The notes under the pieces were generated by a model, which ran no database searches, was not told where the DNA came from, and saw only the letters and a program-made list of their open reading frames with translations. Positions 35,703-43,536 of a stretch of DNA of 64,000 nt are shown piece by piece. How positions within the stretch are numbered: position 1 is the first letter of the stretch; each line of letters begins with the position of its first letter. The DNA lies in the NCBI GenBank assembly GCA_964576515.1, contig CAZNUW010000003.1, positions 1 to 64,000 on the forward strand, given 5' to 3'. Origin of the DNA: SHVO01 sp964576515. GTDB lineage: Bacteria; Pseudomonadota; Alphaproteobacteria; Rhodospirillales; Rhodospirillaceae. The translations under genes were made by a program, and so were the position numbers.

Positions 35703-36979
35703 CAGGTATGATCGCCTTTCTCGCCGGCGTGAAGGCGGGCGAGCACATCCTCCATGCCCTCCTGCGCCAGAAGCGCCAAGCTGTCTTTGAAAGACTCTTC
35801 GTCAGAGCCGAATATGTTGCGGCATTCCCCCGGCAGTTTCCTTCGCAATTCATCGGCCATGGCGACCAGTTCCGCTCGGAATGCATCCGAGCCAATGACA
35901 CTGTCTGTAATCAGCCCCCGCAGTTCCAGGAGTGGATCAGACGATCCTTCATTGGCGACGCTTGGCGTCTGGCAGGATGTCTCCAGCTTCTCAACCCAGC
36001 AGCCCCCGATGACTGAAGCTCGGTCCTGAGCCTCCGTGGTGAGAAGATCAATGTCCCGTCTAATGCGCCAAGCAAGAGGCGTTTCGCCCGTGAAATGCAG
36101 ACGCGCCACCAAATGTTCGGCAGCAATCCCGTGTCGGGCTTGTTCCAAAGAACGGCCAATGAGAGCGGCGAGTTCTCCCCAATTTTCAATCCCTGTTGCA
36201 TCGACATGGGCGCGCTCGAACTGCGCCAAGCTGGTGAACCGTTCTTCGATCTGGATCGTTCTATCATCCTGAATGGTCACCAATGTTACGGATTTGCCCC
36301 CGGACTCGCCCATATCCCGCCCCTGCGGTATGCCCGGCATAACGATCGTGCATGGACCTTCCTCGACCATCCGCTTGTGTACATGGCCGAGCGCCCAATA
36401 GTGAAAGCCGGTTCCTTTCAGGTCGGCGAGACTGCATGGGGCATATGGGTCGTGTCCTGGCGCGCCCGCCAAACTGGTGTGCATCAGACCGATATTCACC
36501 GCATCATCGACCGCCGGTTTGTATTTGCCAACCAGGCTTTCGGGAGCATGCGGTTGGGTGAAGCTCAGGCCATGGATCACAACAGGGAAGGCCCCGGCTT
36601 CCCTCTCCACGGATATAGCCTCGGCGCGACCTCCAAAGACCTTCACGGAATCAGGGAAAACCAGCTCCTTGGTTATGCGGGACGAGGCATCGTGATTGCC
36701 ACGGATGATGAATGCCTGGATGCCTGCCTCGGAAAGCCGTCGAAGTTGCTCGGCCAGAAAACGTGCCGTCTTCATGGACGTTTGATCGCCGTCATAGAGA
36801 TCGCCAGCCAGAAGAAGGGCGTCTACCCGCTCTTCAAGGCACAGATCAATGATGCGCACAAAAGCGCGCCGCGTGGCGTTGCCGATCAGCGATGCCAAAT
36901 CAGGATCGCGCAAAGCGAGTGAGCGCAGCGGAGAATCCAGATGAACATCCGCCGAATGGATGAAGCGATATGCGGCGAT
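35702..36979 (-). CDS. YhaO/SbcD-like metallophosphoesterase without a normal start codon
   Basis: Calcineurin-type exonuclease with all five metal motifs: SADVHLDS, AGDLYDG, RGNHD, VIHGLSF and GHVHKR. The first motif is encoded upstream of the first usable ATG/GTG/TTG in this frame (a TTG at 36913). The frame continues to a strong GGAGGGG (36989-36983) followed at once by ATC ATC (36982-36977). I therefore set the start provisionally at ATC 36979, giving about 425 aa. Either a rare start codon is used or the original ATG has mutated (or is misread). Starting at 36913 would remove the motif I Asp and His and kill the enzyme. Confidence 0.7.
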   Translation of the reverse strand: MAAYRFIHSADVHLDSPLRSLALRDPDLASLIGNATRRAFVRIIDLCLEERVDALLLAGDLYDGDQTSMKTARFLAEQLRRLSEAGIQAFIIRGNHDASSRITKELVFPDSVKVFGGRAEAISVEREAGAFPVVIHGLSFTQPHAPESLVGKYKPAVDDAVNIGLMHTSLAGAPGHDPYAPCSLADLKGTGFHYWALGHVHKRMVEEGPCTIVMPGIPQGRDMGESGGKSVTLVTIQDDRTIQIEERFTSLAQFERAHVDATGIENWGELAALIGRSLEQARHGIAAEHLVARLHFTGETPLAWRIRRDIDLLTTEAQDRASVIGGCWVEKLETSCQTPSVANEGSSDPLLELRGLITDSVIGSDAFRAELVAMADELRRKLPGECRNIFGSDEESFKDSLALLAQEGMEDVLARLHAGEKGDHT

Positions 36980-37021
36980 GATCCCCTCCAGTATAAAAAA
37001 GCTTTTGGTAATACGAATACA

Positions 37022-37041
37022 GGAACCGACACGAAGGTTCC
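37022..37041. terminator. Small hairpin between relaxase and nuclease operon
   Basis: Perfect 6-bp inverted repeat GGAACC / GGTTCC with an 8-nt loop, 41 nt after the relaxase stop and before the YhaO-like gene. No clear T-run follows, so termination is only possible. Confidence 0.25.
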
Positions 37042-37081
37042 AGAATTCTATTTACCGTCGCGGGCATATTTCGAAACGCAC

Positions 37082-39049
37082 TCATGAAATCCCCAGCCCG
37101 CGTTGTCGTCCTATGGTCCAGGAGATGCTGTCACCGCGCATGATGCCGGAAACGTGCTGGCCGATGTGACGGTCGAGGACGGGCCGCCAGGGGACGAGGG
37201 TGAACTCGCGGGATTTTTCGATGACGGCGTATTTGCCGCTGGCGAGTTCGACTGCGCGACGGAAGGTTCCTTCCACCATCTCACCCTGTCGGGTTTCGGT
37301 ATAGGTAAGGCCGAGTTGATCGGAAAGCTGTCCGGCAACGCGGGTGAGTTCTCGGCGGCGCAGGGTGGTGAGCATATTGGCACGATAAATTGTGCTGCCC
37401 TGCTCTTCGCGCGCCAGCCCCTCCGAGATCAGCCATTGACGGCGGCGTTCACGCGCCTCCTTCACCTCGCGCCCGAAACCGGAATCGCGGGTGGGCTCAA
37501 ACGTGTCGGCGATCAGTTCGCGGTCGAGCCAGGTCGCGCCATCCGAACCGACCTGTTGATCGAGCGTCAGGTGTGACAGCTTCTCGACGATGACTGGCGC
37601 TGCCTTGGCCCGTCCGCGTTCATATTCCGTCACGCGGTCGAGATGGTCGGGCGTAATGATCCAGGTGCCGTTCGGCTCGCGGTCGATCTTGCCAGTGGCG
37701 CGGCGGATGGCTTCGAGCCGCCGGATATGGGTTTCGGCAAAATTCTCGGTGGCGCGGGGATCGTGTTTCAGGTGAATGTCGATGTTGTAGCGGCCACCAT
37801 TGGCGGCGGCAATTTCGGCGACGGTGCGATCCACCTTTCGGGGATCAAGGCTTTTGGGTGCGACGCGGATGATGCTGCCCTCAGGCATCGGCTCGGTCGC
37901 CTCGCCTTTTCCGATGTCGATGTAACGGGCGCGTCCGTCCAGCCCATCAACGATGAGGTAATGTCGGTCGTTGATCTCGTCAGACAGGCCCCGCGCCACC
38001 ACGCGACCGGTAATGGTTTTCGTGTGCGGATCGGTGGGGTCATGGATCGCGTAATCCGCCGGACTGCGGGCGATGTCTTTCGCCGCCATTTCGCGGTGCA
38101 GGGTTTTGATGATATCGCCGCGCTCGCCCATGCGGCGCAGCGTGTCCTCCAGCCCCTCTTCCAAACGCCATCCACCGGGGCGAAGTTCTTCGGCGAGGCC
38201 AAGGCGTGCGAGCTTCTTCAATCGACCCGCCCGCAATGTCTGCTGAAAAGCGTTGCGGGCGGTGGCGGAAACGATGCCGTTCTCGTCCATCTCGCGCATG
38301 AGGCGGCGGTCGATGCTGGTCAGCCGTTCCTGCTCAACCTCATGGCGCAGCCGGTTCTCGATCTCGCGGTCTGTGCGCGGGCCAAGATCAAGGCTGACAA
38401 TTTCGGCGGCGCGCTCACGCATGCCGGTGGTGATATAGTCCCGCGCGATGATTAGATCGTGCCCCTGATCATCCTTGCCGCGCAGCATGATATGCGTGTG
38501 CGGATGGCCGGTGTTGAAATGATCGACCGCCACCCAATCGAGCTTCGTGCCAAGGTCCTCTTCCATCTGCGACATCAAACGGCGGGTGAGCGGTTTCAGG
38601 TCTTCATAATCCGCGCCATCCTCTGGCGCGACGATGAAACGGAACTGGTGGCGGTCACCGTCAGCCCGATCGAGGAAAGTCTTGCCGTCGGCCTCATTCT
38701 CCAACGCATTATAAAGGTCACCGCGCTCCCCTTCGCGGGTGACGCCGTCGCGCTGGATATAGCGCAAATGCGCCTTTGCCCCGTTCATGCCCTTGCCGGA
38801 CAGCCTGACGATGCGCGATTTGATGATGACCCGGCGCTGGCGGAACACGGCATGACGGTCACGGCTCGCAAGCACACGGCCAACGCCCGCACCACGCCCG
38901 ATACGGCTGCCGCTGAAGTTTGATTTGCCCCCACCGCCACCCGCAAGGTTCGAGGCAGCCAAAACCCGGTGCAGGAATTTGCGTCCCGTCTTCGAACCGC
39001 GCGAGCGGATCTTGCCGAGCTTTGGCTTGAAATCGTCATCGTCAGCCAT
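37082..39049 (-). CDS. VirD2-like relaxase with DUF3363 (RlxS-type)
   Basis: A 655-aa relaxase. The N-terminal nuclease domain has AHLRYIQRDG with a candidate nicking Tyr at 97 and the metal-binding histidines in HFNTGHPHTHIM (182, 184, 186). The DUF3363 C-terminal region spans about 300-650 with GRVVARGLSDE and HPRATENF-like features. The enzyme nicks oriT and pilots the strand through TraG and the Trb channel. ATG 39049 is preceded by GAGG. It ends the rdfS-traF-mlt-rlxS-like module. Confidence 0.88.
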   Translation of the reverse strand: MADDDDFKPKLGKIRSRGSKTGRKFLHRVLAASNLAGGGGGKSNFSGSRIGRGAGVGRVLASRDRHAVFRQRRVIIKSRIVRLSGKGMNGAKAHLRYIQRDGVTREGERGDLYNALENEADGKTFLDRADGDRHQFRFIVAPEDGADYEDLKPLTRRLMSQMEEDLGTKLDWVAVDHFNTGHPHTHIMLRGKDDQGHDLIIARDYITTGMRERAAEIVSLDLGPRTDREIENRLRHEVEQERLTSIDRRLMREMDENGIVSATARNAFQQTLRAGRLKKLARLGLAEELRPGGWRLEEGLEDTLRRMGERGDIIKTLHREMAAKDIARSPADYAIHDPTDPHTKTITGRVVARGLSDEINDRHYLIVDGLDGRARYIDIGKGEATEPMPEGSIIRVAPKSLDPRKVDRTVAEIAAANGGRYNIDIHLKHDPRATENFAETHIRRLEAIRRATGKIDREPNGTWIITPDHLDRVTEYERGRAKAAPVIVEKLSHLTLDQQVGSDGATWLDRELIADTFEPTRDSGFGREVKEARERRRQWLISEGLAREEQGSTIYRANMLTTLRRRELTRVAGQLSDQLGLTYTETRQGEMVEGTFRRAVELASGKYAVIEKSREFTLVPWRPVLDRHIGQHVSGIMRGDSISWTIGRQRGLGIS

Positions 39050-39073
39050 GGAACGCCTCATCAAATTATAGTG

Positions 39074-39367
39074 TTAAAGATATTGAGAAAAATCAGGGTG
39101 TTGCCGGAGGTCTGGCACCACGGCATAGTGCTTGGCACCATCCAGCCTCCCGAAAAAACAATGTGCAGACAAAGGCTTACCGTCCGCGACACTCGTGGAT
39201 GGTGCCGGAGCTTTATCTTGCCTTACGCAGCATTCTTCATCCTCCCCGCGACCATCCACGATCACCTGCGACCGATCCTCCACCGAGGCAGGAAGCCCGA
39301 CAGCAGCAAGGCCGCAGCGCCGGGCAAAACTCACGCTGAAAATCGCAACGGAAAGCGGCATTTTCAT
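39074..39367 (-). CDS. Small hypothetical protein before relaxase
   Basis: A 97-aa frame starts one base after the lytic transglycosylase stop and ends 24 bases before the relaxase start. Its N-terminus (MKMPLSVAIFSVSFARRC) could be a weak signal. Nothing is recognised in the rest, which has several Cys (EECCV). Tight packing supports a real gene, but the sequence is not conserved-looking. Confidence 0.35.
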   Translation of the reverse strand: MKMPLSVAIFSVSFARRCGLAAVGLPASVEDRSQVIVDGRGEDEECCVRQDKAPAPSTSVADGKPLSAHCFFGRLDGAKHYAVVPDLRQHPDFSQYL

Positions 39368-39368
39368 C

Positions 39369-40004
39369 TCATTTCTCGCTCAAGTTTTGGGTGGAAAGCG
39401 GCACGAAAAGTTCGCCATTTCGCGCGGCATTTTCGCTGTTTTCGCCCGTCGAAATCGGGAAAAACAGCCGCGTATCGAAGGCGATTTGCGGCGAATTTTG
39501 TGCGGACGACGGGCTGGTTTTTGCATTCGTGACGGTGGTTTCCGGCACGCCCGCAAGCGCCTTTTCGATGCCGGCGACATAGGCGCGGGTCTCGGCAGGA
39601 AGCGGCTTCCCAGCGCGCAAATGCTCCGTGTAACGTCCCGGCCCGGCATTGTATGCGGCGAAGAGACCGGGAGTGCCGAAGCGCTCATGCATGGCCTTGA
39701 GATAGGCGGTTCCTGCCAGAATATTCATATGCGGATCGAAAGCGTCGGTGCCCAATCCGTGCTGCTCGCGCAGCTCGTCCCAGGTGCCGGGCATAAGCTG
39801 CATCAGGCCCATCGCACCCTTGGGCGAAATGGCGCGCGGATCGCCATTGCTCTCGGCCACGATGACGGCCTCGATCCATTTTGCGGGAATGGCGAAACGC
39901 CGTGACGCTTCTTTGATATGCGCCTGGAACTGGTCGACAGGTACGGCATGGGCGGGGGCGATGATGGCGGCAGCCGCGATGATGAGGGGCGTTATTCGGT
40001 CCAT
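39369..40004 (-). CDS. Lytic transglycosylase of the conjugation module
   Basis: A 211-aa SLT-family peptidoglycan hydrolase with a signal peptide (cleavage near APAHA, residue 20). The catalytic Glu is in VIVAESNGDP (E51), followed by GAMGLMQLMPGTW and AAYNAGPGRY, the standard goose-lysozyme-like motifs. It opens the wall for the T4SS. Start 40004 overlaps traF by 13 bases; a longer frame lacks sense upstream. Corresponds to mlt of the rdfS-traF-mlt-rlxS cluster. Confidence 0.88.
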   Translation of the reverse strand: MDRITPLIIAAAAIIAPAHAVPVDQFQAHIKEASRRFAIPAKWIEAVIVAESNGDPRAISPKGAMGLMQLMPGTWDELREQHGLGTDAFDPHMNILAGTAYLKAMHERFGTPGLFAAYNAGPGRYTEHLRAGKPLPAETRAYVAGIEKALAGVPETTVTNAKTSPSSAQNSPQIAFDTRLFFPISTGENSENAARNGELFVPLSTQNLSEK

Positions 40005-40495
40005 AACGGCACGAGCCTCCCGATGATCTGGGCACGCGGGACCGGCCCGAAATAGCGGCTGTCGAAGGAACCTGTGGGCGGTAAAATCAGGAAGATTTCG
40101 TCGTCGGTAAGTGCGCGGCATTCGTTCCAGAGCGGCATGGGGCGACCTTCGCTGTCAGCCTCAAGCTGGCGGGCGGCGATCTCGCCGTTGATGATGACCG
40201 CGCCATCAAAGACGCAAACGTCATCGCCAGTAATAGCGACGATGCGCTTGATCAGCGGCACGCCCGCGGGCAGATAGCGGCGTTCGGCGGCCAGTTTGGC
40301 GATGGATTTTGGCGGGAAGATAAGCACCAGATCGCCACGTTCCGGCGCACAGGTTGTGACGCGATAGAGGCCGATTGGCGCACTGGCCGAGGCGTTCCAG
40401 ACCAACAGAGGCGCGCGGGTAATGGCAGACATGCCGATCAGGGCAACGCCAGAAAGGACGGTGGCAAGGGGAAGGAGGACGGCTTTCTTCATCAC
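39992..40495 (-). CDS. traF: TraF, S26-family conjugation signal peptidase
   Basis: A 167-aa S26 peptidase: N-terminal membrane anchor (about 5-25), catalytic Ser in SAPIGLYR (Ser38), and Lys in PLIKRIVAITGD (about 83) followed by the typical GDDVC turn. TraF proteins mature and in some systems cyclise the TrbC pilin. It overlaps the HTH gene upstream (ATGA) and the transglycosylase downstream. Confidence 0.88.
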   Translation of the reverse strand: MMKKAVLLPLATVLSGVALIGMSAITRAPLLVWNASASAPIGLYRVTTCAPERGDLVLIFPPKSIAKLAAERRYLPAGVPLIKRIVAITGDDVCVFDGAVIINGEIAARQLEADSEGRPMPLWNECRALTDDEIFLILPPTGSFDSRYFGPVPRAQIIGRLVPLWTE

Positions 40496-40725
40496 CGTAC
40501 CCCATCTGATGTGGAGCTTTGCCGCCGCCCTTCCGACCAGGCGTCAAGGTCGGCGATGTGATAACGCACATAGCGGCCATGCTTGCGAAAGCGCGGGCCA
40601 TGGCCGGTGAGGCGCATCTTCTCCAAGGTGCGATAAGAGAGGCAGAGATAATGCGCTGCCTCTCGGGTGGTGAGAAACGGGCTGCCCTTTTTGGCCTCGC
40701 TCGCCCGTGATGGATCGTCTTGCAT
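40492..40725 (-). CDS. RdfS-like excisionase / HTH protein
   Basis: A 77-aa excisionase-fold protein: FLTTREAAHYLCLSYRTLEKM, GPRFRKHGRYVRYHIADLDAW. Its position directly before traF-mlt-relaxase matches rdfS of ICEMlSym-type elements, where this recombination directionality factor drives excision and also transfer gene expression. AAGGAG precedes ATG 40725. A 44-bp stem-loop lies 26 nt upstream. If the parallel holds, the DUF6499-DUF2285 protein at 55848 would activate this gene. Confidence 0.75.
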   Translation of the reverse strand: MQDDPSRASEAKKGSPFLTTREAAHYLCLSYRTLEKMRLTGHGPRFRKHGRYVRYHIADLDAWSEGRRQSSTSDGVR

Positions 40726-40750
40726 CGTTAGCTCCTTTCGGCGTGCCGGA

Positions 40751-40794
40751 GCGCATCCAGCCGAAGTGGGAACCGGTTCGGCGGTCGGATGCGC
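40751..40794 (-). promoter_or_regulatory. Leader stem-loop of the rdfS-like gene
   Basis: Outer stem GCGCATCC / GGATGCGC (8 bp, perfect) with inner stem CCGAA / TTCGG. Ends 26 nt before the start codon, with an AAGGAG ribosome binding site between. One of eight such leaders. Confidence 0.55.
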
Positions 40795-40855
40795 GACCAA
40801 GCGCAGATGGGCTAAGGATGGCGAGCAAGGGCGCGTCGCGGGACGCTCGAAAAGC

Positions 40856-40880
40856 GGGGGGTATCGAAATCGAGCCCCCC
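40856..40880. promoter_or_regulatory. GC-capped imperfect palindrome upstream of the rdfS-like gene
   Basis: GGGGGG and CCCCCC enclose TATCGAAATCGAG, which contains two TCGA sites. It lies between the 49-aa gene and the rdfS-like gene. Candidate regulator site or terminator of the upstream gene; no T-run seen. Confidence 0.35.
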
Positions 40881-40940
40881 TGTCTAATGGCGGCGCGGAA
40901 CAGGACTTCTGTCGAAGAAACCGCGCGGAAAGAAGGGGCG

Positions 40941-41090
40941 CTATGCCCCTTCCGCTTCCTCCATCGCATTGAGCTGAGCCTGCAATTCGGCGATCTTGGC
41001 GCGGCTCCATGCGCGCTCATCTGCGGGCAAGCCCCCGCGCAATTCGATGTCCAAGAGTTCGATCCAGATGGCGATATCGATGCGTGACAT
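40941..41090 (-). CDS. 49-aa conserved-looking small protein
   Basis: A short frame with a good AGGAGA ribosome binding site 8 nt before ATG 41090. The peptide starts MSRIDIAIWIELLDIEL and ends with an amphipathic helix (AELQAQLNAMEEAEGA). Helical, acidic, no known domain. Its own stem-loop leader (41116-41134) matches that of neighbouring ICE genes, which supports it being real. Confidence 0.55.
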   Translation of the reverse strand: MSRIDIAIWIELLDIELRGGLPADERAWSRAKIAELQAQLNAMEEAEGA

Positions 41091-41115
41091 GGTGAAATTC
41101 TCCTGATGATTGAGC

Positions 41116-41134
41116 CGTTCTTCCGTCGAGAACG
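41116..41134 (-). promoter_or_regulatory. Leader stem-loop of the 49-aa gene
   Basis: CGTTCT / AGAACG, 6-bp perfect stem with 7-nt loop, 26 nt upstream of the start; AGGAGA lies between. Confidence 0.45.
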
Positions 41135-41351
41135 CGCCCAGCGGTCATCCGGATAGCGAGGGTCAAGGCCGCGTCAGCGCCGCGAAGCGGGGCGTGGGGG
41201 AGCCGAAATGCGAGAGCATTTTGGGGGTACCGCGCAGCCTTGAGGCTCGCGTTTGGCCGGGTGGCATACTGAGGAAATCGAGACGGAAAGCCCGTTGCCG
41301 CAGGCAACTCCGCATCAATTCCGTCGGCCCAGCACGCGCGAAAGCATGAGA

Positions 41352-41386
41352 AAAGCCCCACCACGGTCGAGCCGCAGCGGGGCTTT
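41352..41386. terminator. Terminator after the DUF736 gene
   Basis: AAAGCCCC / GGGGCTTT, perfect 8-bp stem 14 nt after the DUF736 stop; on the minus strand the right arm ends in a short T-run (CTTTTC). Reads as a rho-independent terminator. Confidence 0.6.
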
Positions 41387-41399
41387 GATGAGGGCGGGA

Positions 41400-41738
41400 T
41401 CAGCGGTCGCGCGGCTCCCAGAGGGCGATATGGGTGGTGCCGTCTTCACCGGGTTGTTCCAGCTTGACCAGGCGGGCGCGCACCCAGTTGGGGCCAAATT
41501 CCGGCGCGCCGATCTTGAGGTTGATGTAGGTCTCGCCGCTCGATTTGGCGACCTGGCTCCAGCCGGCGCCGACTTCGTAGCGGTTGCCATTGCCGGCATA
41601 GACGCGATGATCGGGGGCGTTTTCGCTCATCTTGTCCACGGGGACGATGACGAGGCTGGCGGTGACGTTGAGGGTTTTGAGCGTGCCGGTGAAGCTGCCG
41701 TCCGCGGATTTGGTGAAAGCGCCAAGGGTGATAGCCAT
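41400..41738 (-). CDS. DUF736 family protein
   Basis: A 112-aa DUF736 protein: IGxF-like start (TLGAFTKSADGSFTGTLKTL), then VDKMSENAPDHRVYAG and ARLVKLEQPGEDG. It is a small beta-rich protein found in nearly all ICEs and plasmids of this Trb/RlxS type, function unknown. AGGAGA precedes ATG 41738 and a hairpin lies 22 nt upstream. Followed by a clear terminator, so probably its own transcript. Confidence 0.85.
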   Translation of the reverse strand: MAITLGAFTKSADGSFTGTLKTLNVTASLVIVPVDKMSENAPDHRVYAGNGNRYEVGAGWSQVAKSSGETYINLKIGAPEFGPNWVRARLVKLEQPGEDGTTHIALWEPRDR

Positions 41739-41759
41739 GATAAGTCTCCTATGCTGTTA

Positions 41760-41781
41760 ATCGCGGGACCATCCCTGCGAT
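41760..41781 (-). promoter_or_regulatory. Leader stem-loop of the DUF736 gene
   Basis: ATCGC-GGG / CCC-T-GCGAT with loop ACCAT, one bulged base. Ends 22 nt before the start codon. Confidence 0.45.
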
Positions 41782-42582
41782 GTCACCAGCGAAAAGACCG
41801 CAAAGGCGGGCGGTTCACCTGAAAGGGCGAAGTGCAACGGAGCACCCGCCGGGCGGGGAAATTTGCCTCGCGAGGAATGGCCGGAATCGGGGTCCCCGCC
41901 GCGCTTGCGCGGTGGGGTGATCCGCCAGGGGAAATTTTTCCGACCGAAGGGTTGAACGGTCCGGCGCGGGATTTAAGCGACAAAGACATGCAGGGATTGG
42001 TCCTCGATGAATGGCTGGACAGGGAGACGAATGGCCTGTCGCCCGCAACTTTCACCGCTGCATCTGACGGCTTCACCGGTCACTCGAACACCCGTCACCG
42101 CCCGCCGGATCGGCGTTCGTCCGTGCAAAGATGAGCCCCCAAGCCCCCCTTCCTCGCCCTAAATGCCGGTGCGCGATACGGAAAATGAAGCCGGATAGAC
42201 ACAAGCAAAACACGCGGCTAAGACCGCCGCAATCCTCATCCGACGCACCATTTCGGCCCAGATACGCCGCCCAAGCCCAAGCTGGGCACGCCCGCAAGGC
42301 GACCGTCATGCTGCCAACGGGGCCCACCGCACCGCCATTCCCTTCCCCCTCCTGGCCATGCCTAATTGCTCAAAGTGCGGGGCTTTTCATGGCTGTAACA
42401 GTGAGCCGCCAGCCGCCCGCGAATGCGGGCAAAAGCGCCATGGGATGGACGCCCGAAGGGCCGAAACCGCGAAGCGGGTTCGGTTCACGACAGCCCGGCG
42501 CGCGGGGCTTTTCCCCGCGCGGGCGCCAGTTTGGACTTATGATGGTTTGCCGACGGCAGCGAATAGCTCTCGCGAACGCCGG
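41782..42582. other. 800-bp gene-free, hairpin-rich stretch
   Basis: Open frames here have odd composition, no ribosome binding sites and no recognisable domains, so I call no gene. The stretch holds several strong inverted repeats, including CCCCGCCGCGC-TT-GCGCGGTGGGG (41894-41917) and a cluster at 42415-42521. It could hold oriT, a structured RNA or promoters; no known oriT nick consensus was recognised. Confidence 0.4.
42415..42521. repeat. Cluster of three stem-loops
   Basis: GCCCGC-GAAT-GCGGGC (42415-42430); CCGAAACCGC-GAA-GCGGGTTCGG with one mismatch (42461-42483); CGCGCGGGG-CTTTT-CCCCGCGCG (42499-42521, perfect 9 bp). The last could end the HEPN gene transcript on the minus strand, though no T-run is seen there. 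Confidence 0.5.
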
Positions 42583-43536
42583 TCAGTATTCATTATTGTC
42601 GTCTTCGTAGCCGGCATAGTTATCCTCTGGCGCATAATATTCGGCTGCGTCATAGACTTGGGTTTTCTTATAGCGATCACCGAGACCAACTACGGTCAGG
42701 CGTGAGAGGCCGACGATTTTCAGGCCGCAGGCGATGCACTGGAACTGGTTGGGCAGATATTCCTGCGTCTCGGTGATCTCGCCGTTATTGAGCCTCTGGA
42801 TGGGGGCCGAGACGGGCTCGCCGACGACCAAGGCTTGCGAGGTGCAGGCCGGGCAATCGACGCGGTGGCCCGACTGTCGAGTCGCCCAGACCGCGGCCTG
42901 TGCGCCCAGCGTCGTGCGTTCCTTTCCTCCTTTGGCAAGCCAGACCTTCTTATGGGCCTCGACCTCCCCTTTCACCGCTTTGGCGCTATCATCGACCGCG
43001 GCGGCGACGAGCTTCTTGGCAACCTTTGCCTCGTCTTCGCCGACAAAATCCTGGAGGGTCATCCCCATGGAAGCGAGAAGGATTTCACAGGTCTGATAGA
43101 AACGCGGCTGCCAGACCGAGCCTTTGATCCCGTCGAAGGCGGGCTCGCCAGAGTGCAACTCGGCGTTGCGTCTGCCGGTGTGCTGGATGCCGAAGCTTTC
43201 ATGTTCCTTTGTGAAGTCCGGGAGGATCGCGGAGAGGCGCCTGAACACCTCGCTGATCGCGATCGACTTGGGCGCGAATTTCTCCTCCGTAGGGATGAAA
43301 CCCAAGGCGTGATATAGGCTGGACCAGCTCTTATCAGTTTCCGCTAGCAGCGCCGGACTGACATTGGCTAGCGCCGCGCGCGCTAGAAATTCGAGGGACA
43401 GGCTCGACCAGAGTGCATATTCCCATTCATCGCTGTCCAGCGCGCTCATGTGCTGAACATAGCGCTCAGCCTTGAGGTACAGCGCCTCGGGATCCCACGA
43501 AGGCGGGGTCGCCGCAGGAGTAATCGCCTTCTTCAA
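42583..43536 (-). CDS. HEPN-like protein with C-terminal zinc ribbon
   Basis: A 317-aa protein. The helical N-terminal half contains GRRNAELHSGE with an exact RNxxxH motif (R123, N124, H128), the active site of HEPN ribonucleases. The C-terminal part has CPAC (228-231) and CIAC (267-270), a four-Cys zinc ribbon, then an acidic, Tyr-rich tail. HEPN RNases are frequent toxins and abortive-infection effectors. It overlaps the dioxygenase gene upstream (ATGA), so the two act together or in sequence. I know of no named system with this pair. Family call moderate; role inferred. Confidence 0.6.
   Translation of the reverse strand: MKKAITPAATPPSWDPEALYLKAERYVQHMSALDSDEWEYALWSSLSLEFLARAALANVSPALLAETDKSWSSLYHALGFIPTEEKFAPKSIAISEVFRRLSAILPDFTKEHESFGIQHTGRRNAELHSGEPAFDGIKGSVWQPRFYQTCEILLASMGMTLQDFVGEDEAKVAKKLVAAAVDDSAKAVKGEVEAHKKVWLAKGGKERTTLGAQAAVWATRQSGHRVDCPACTSQALVVGEPVSAPIQRLNNGEITETQEYLPNQFQCIACGLKIVGLSRLTVVGLGDRYKKTQVYDAAEYYAPEDNYAGYEDDNNEY

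Noticed and set aside
41832..42134. 100-codon plus-strand frame in the gene-free stretch
   Set aside because: No ribosome binding site or domain, and it starts inside the hairpin region; kept as unassigned sequence.
42131..42610. 159-codon plus-strand frame
   Set aside because: Pro/Arg/Ser-rich composition, no ribosome binding site, runs through GC hairpins; looks non-coding.
43420..43436. ATTCCCATTCATCG in the HEPN gene as a second copy of the guaA 3' end
   Set aside because: Several mismatches to ATTCCCACTCAATCG and placed within an intact gene; chance similarity.
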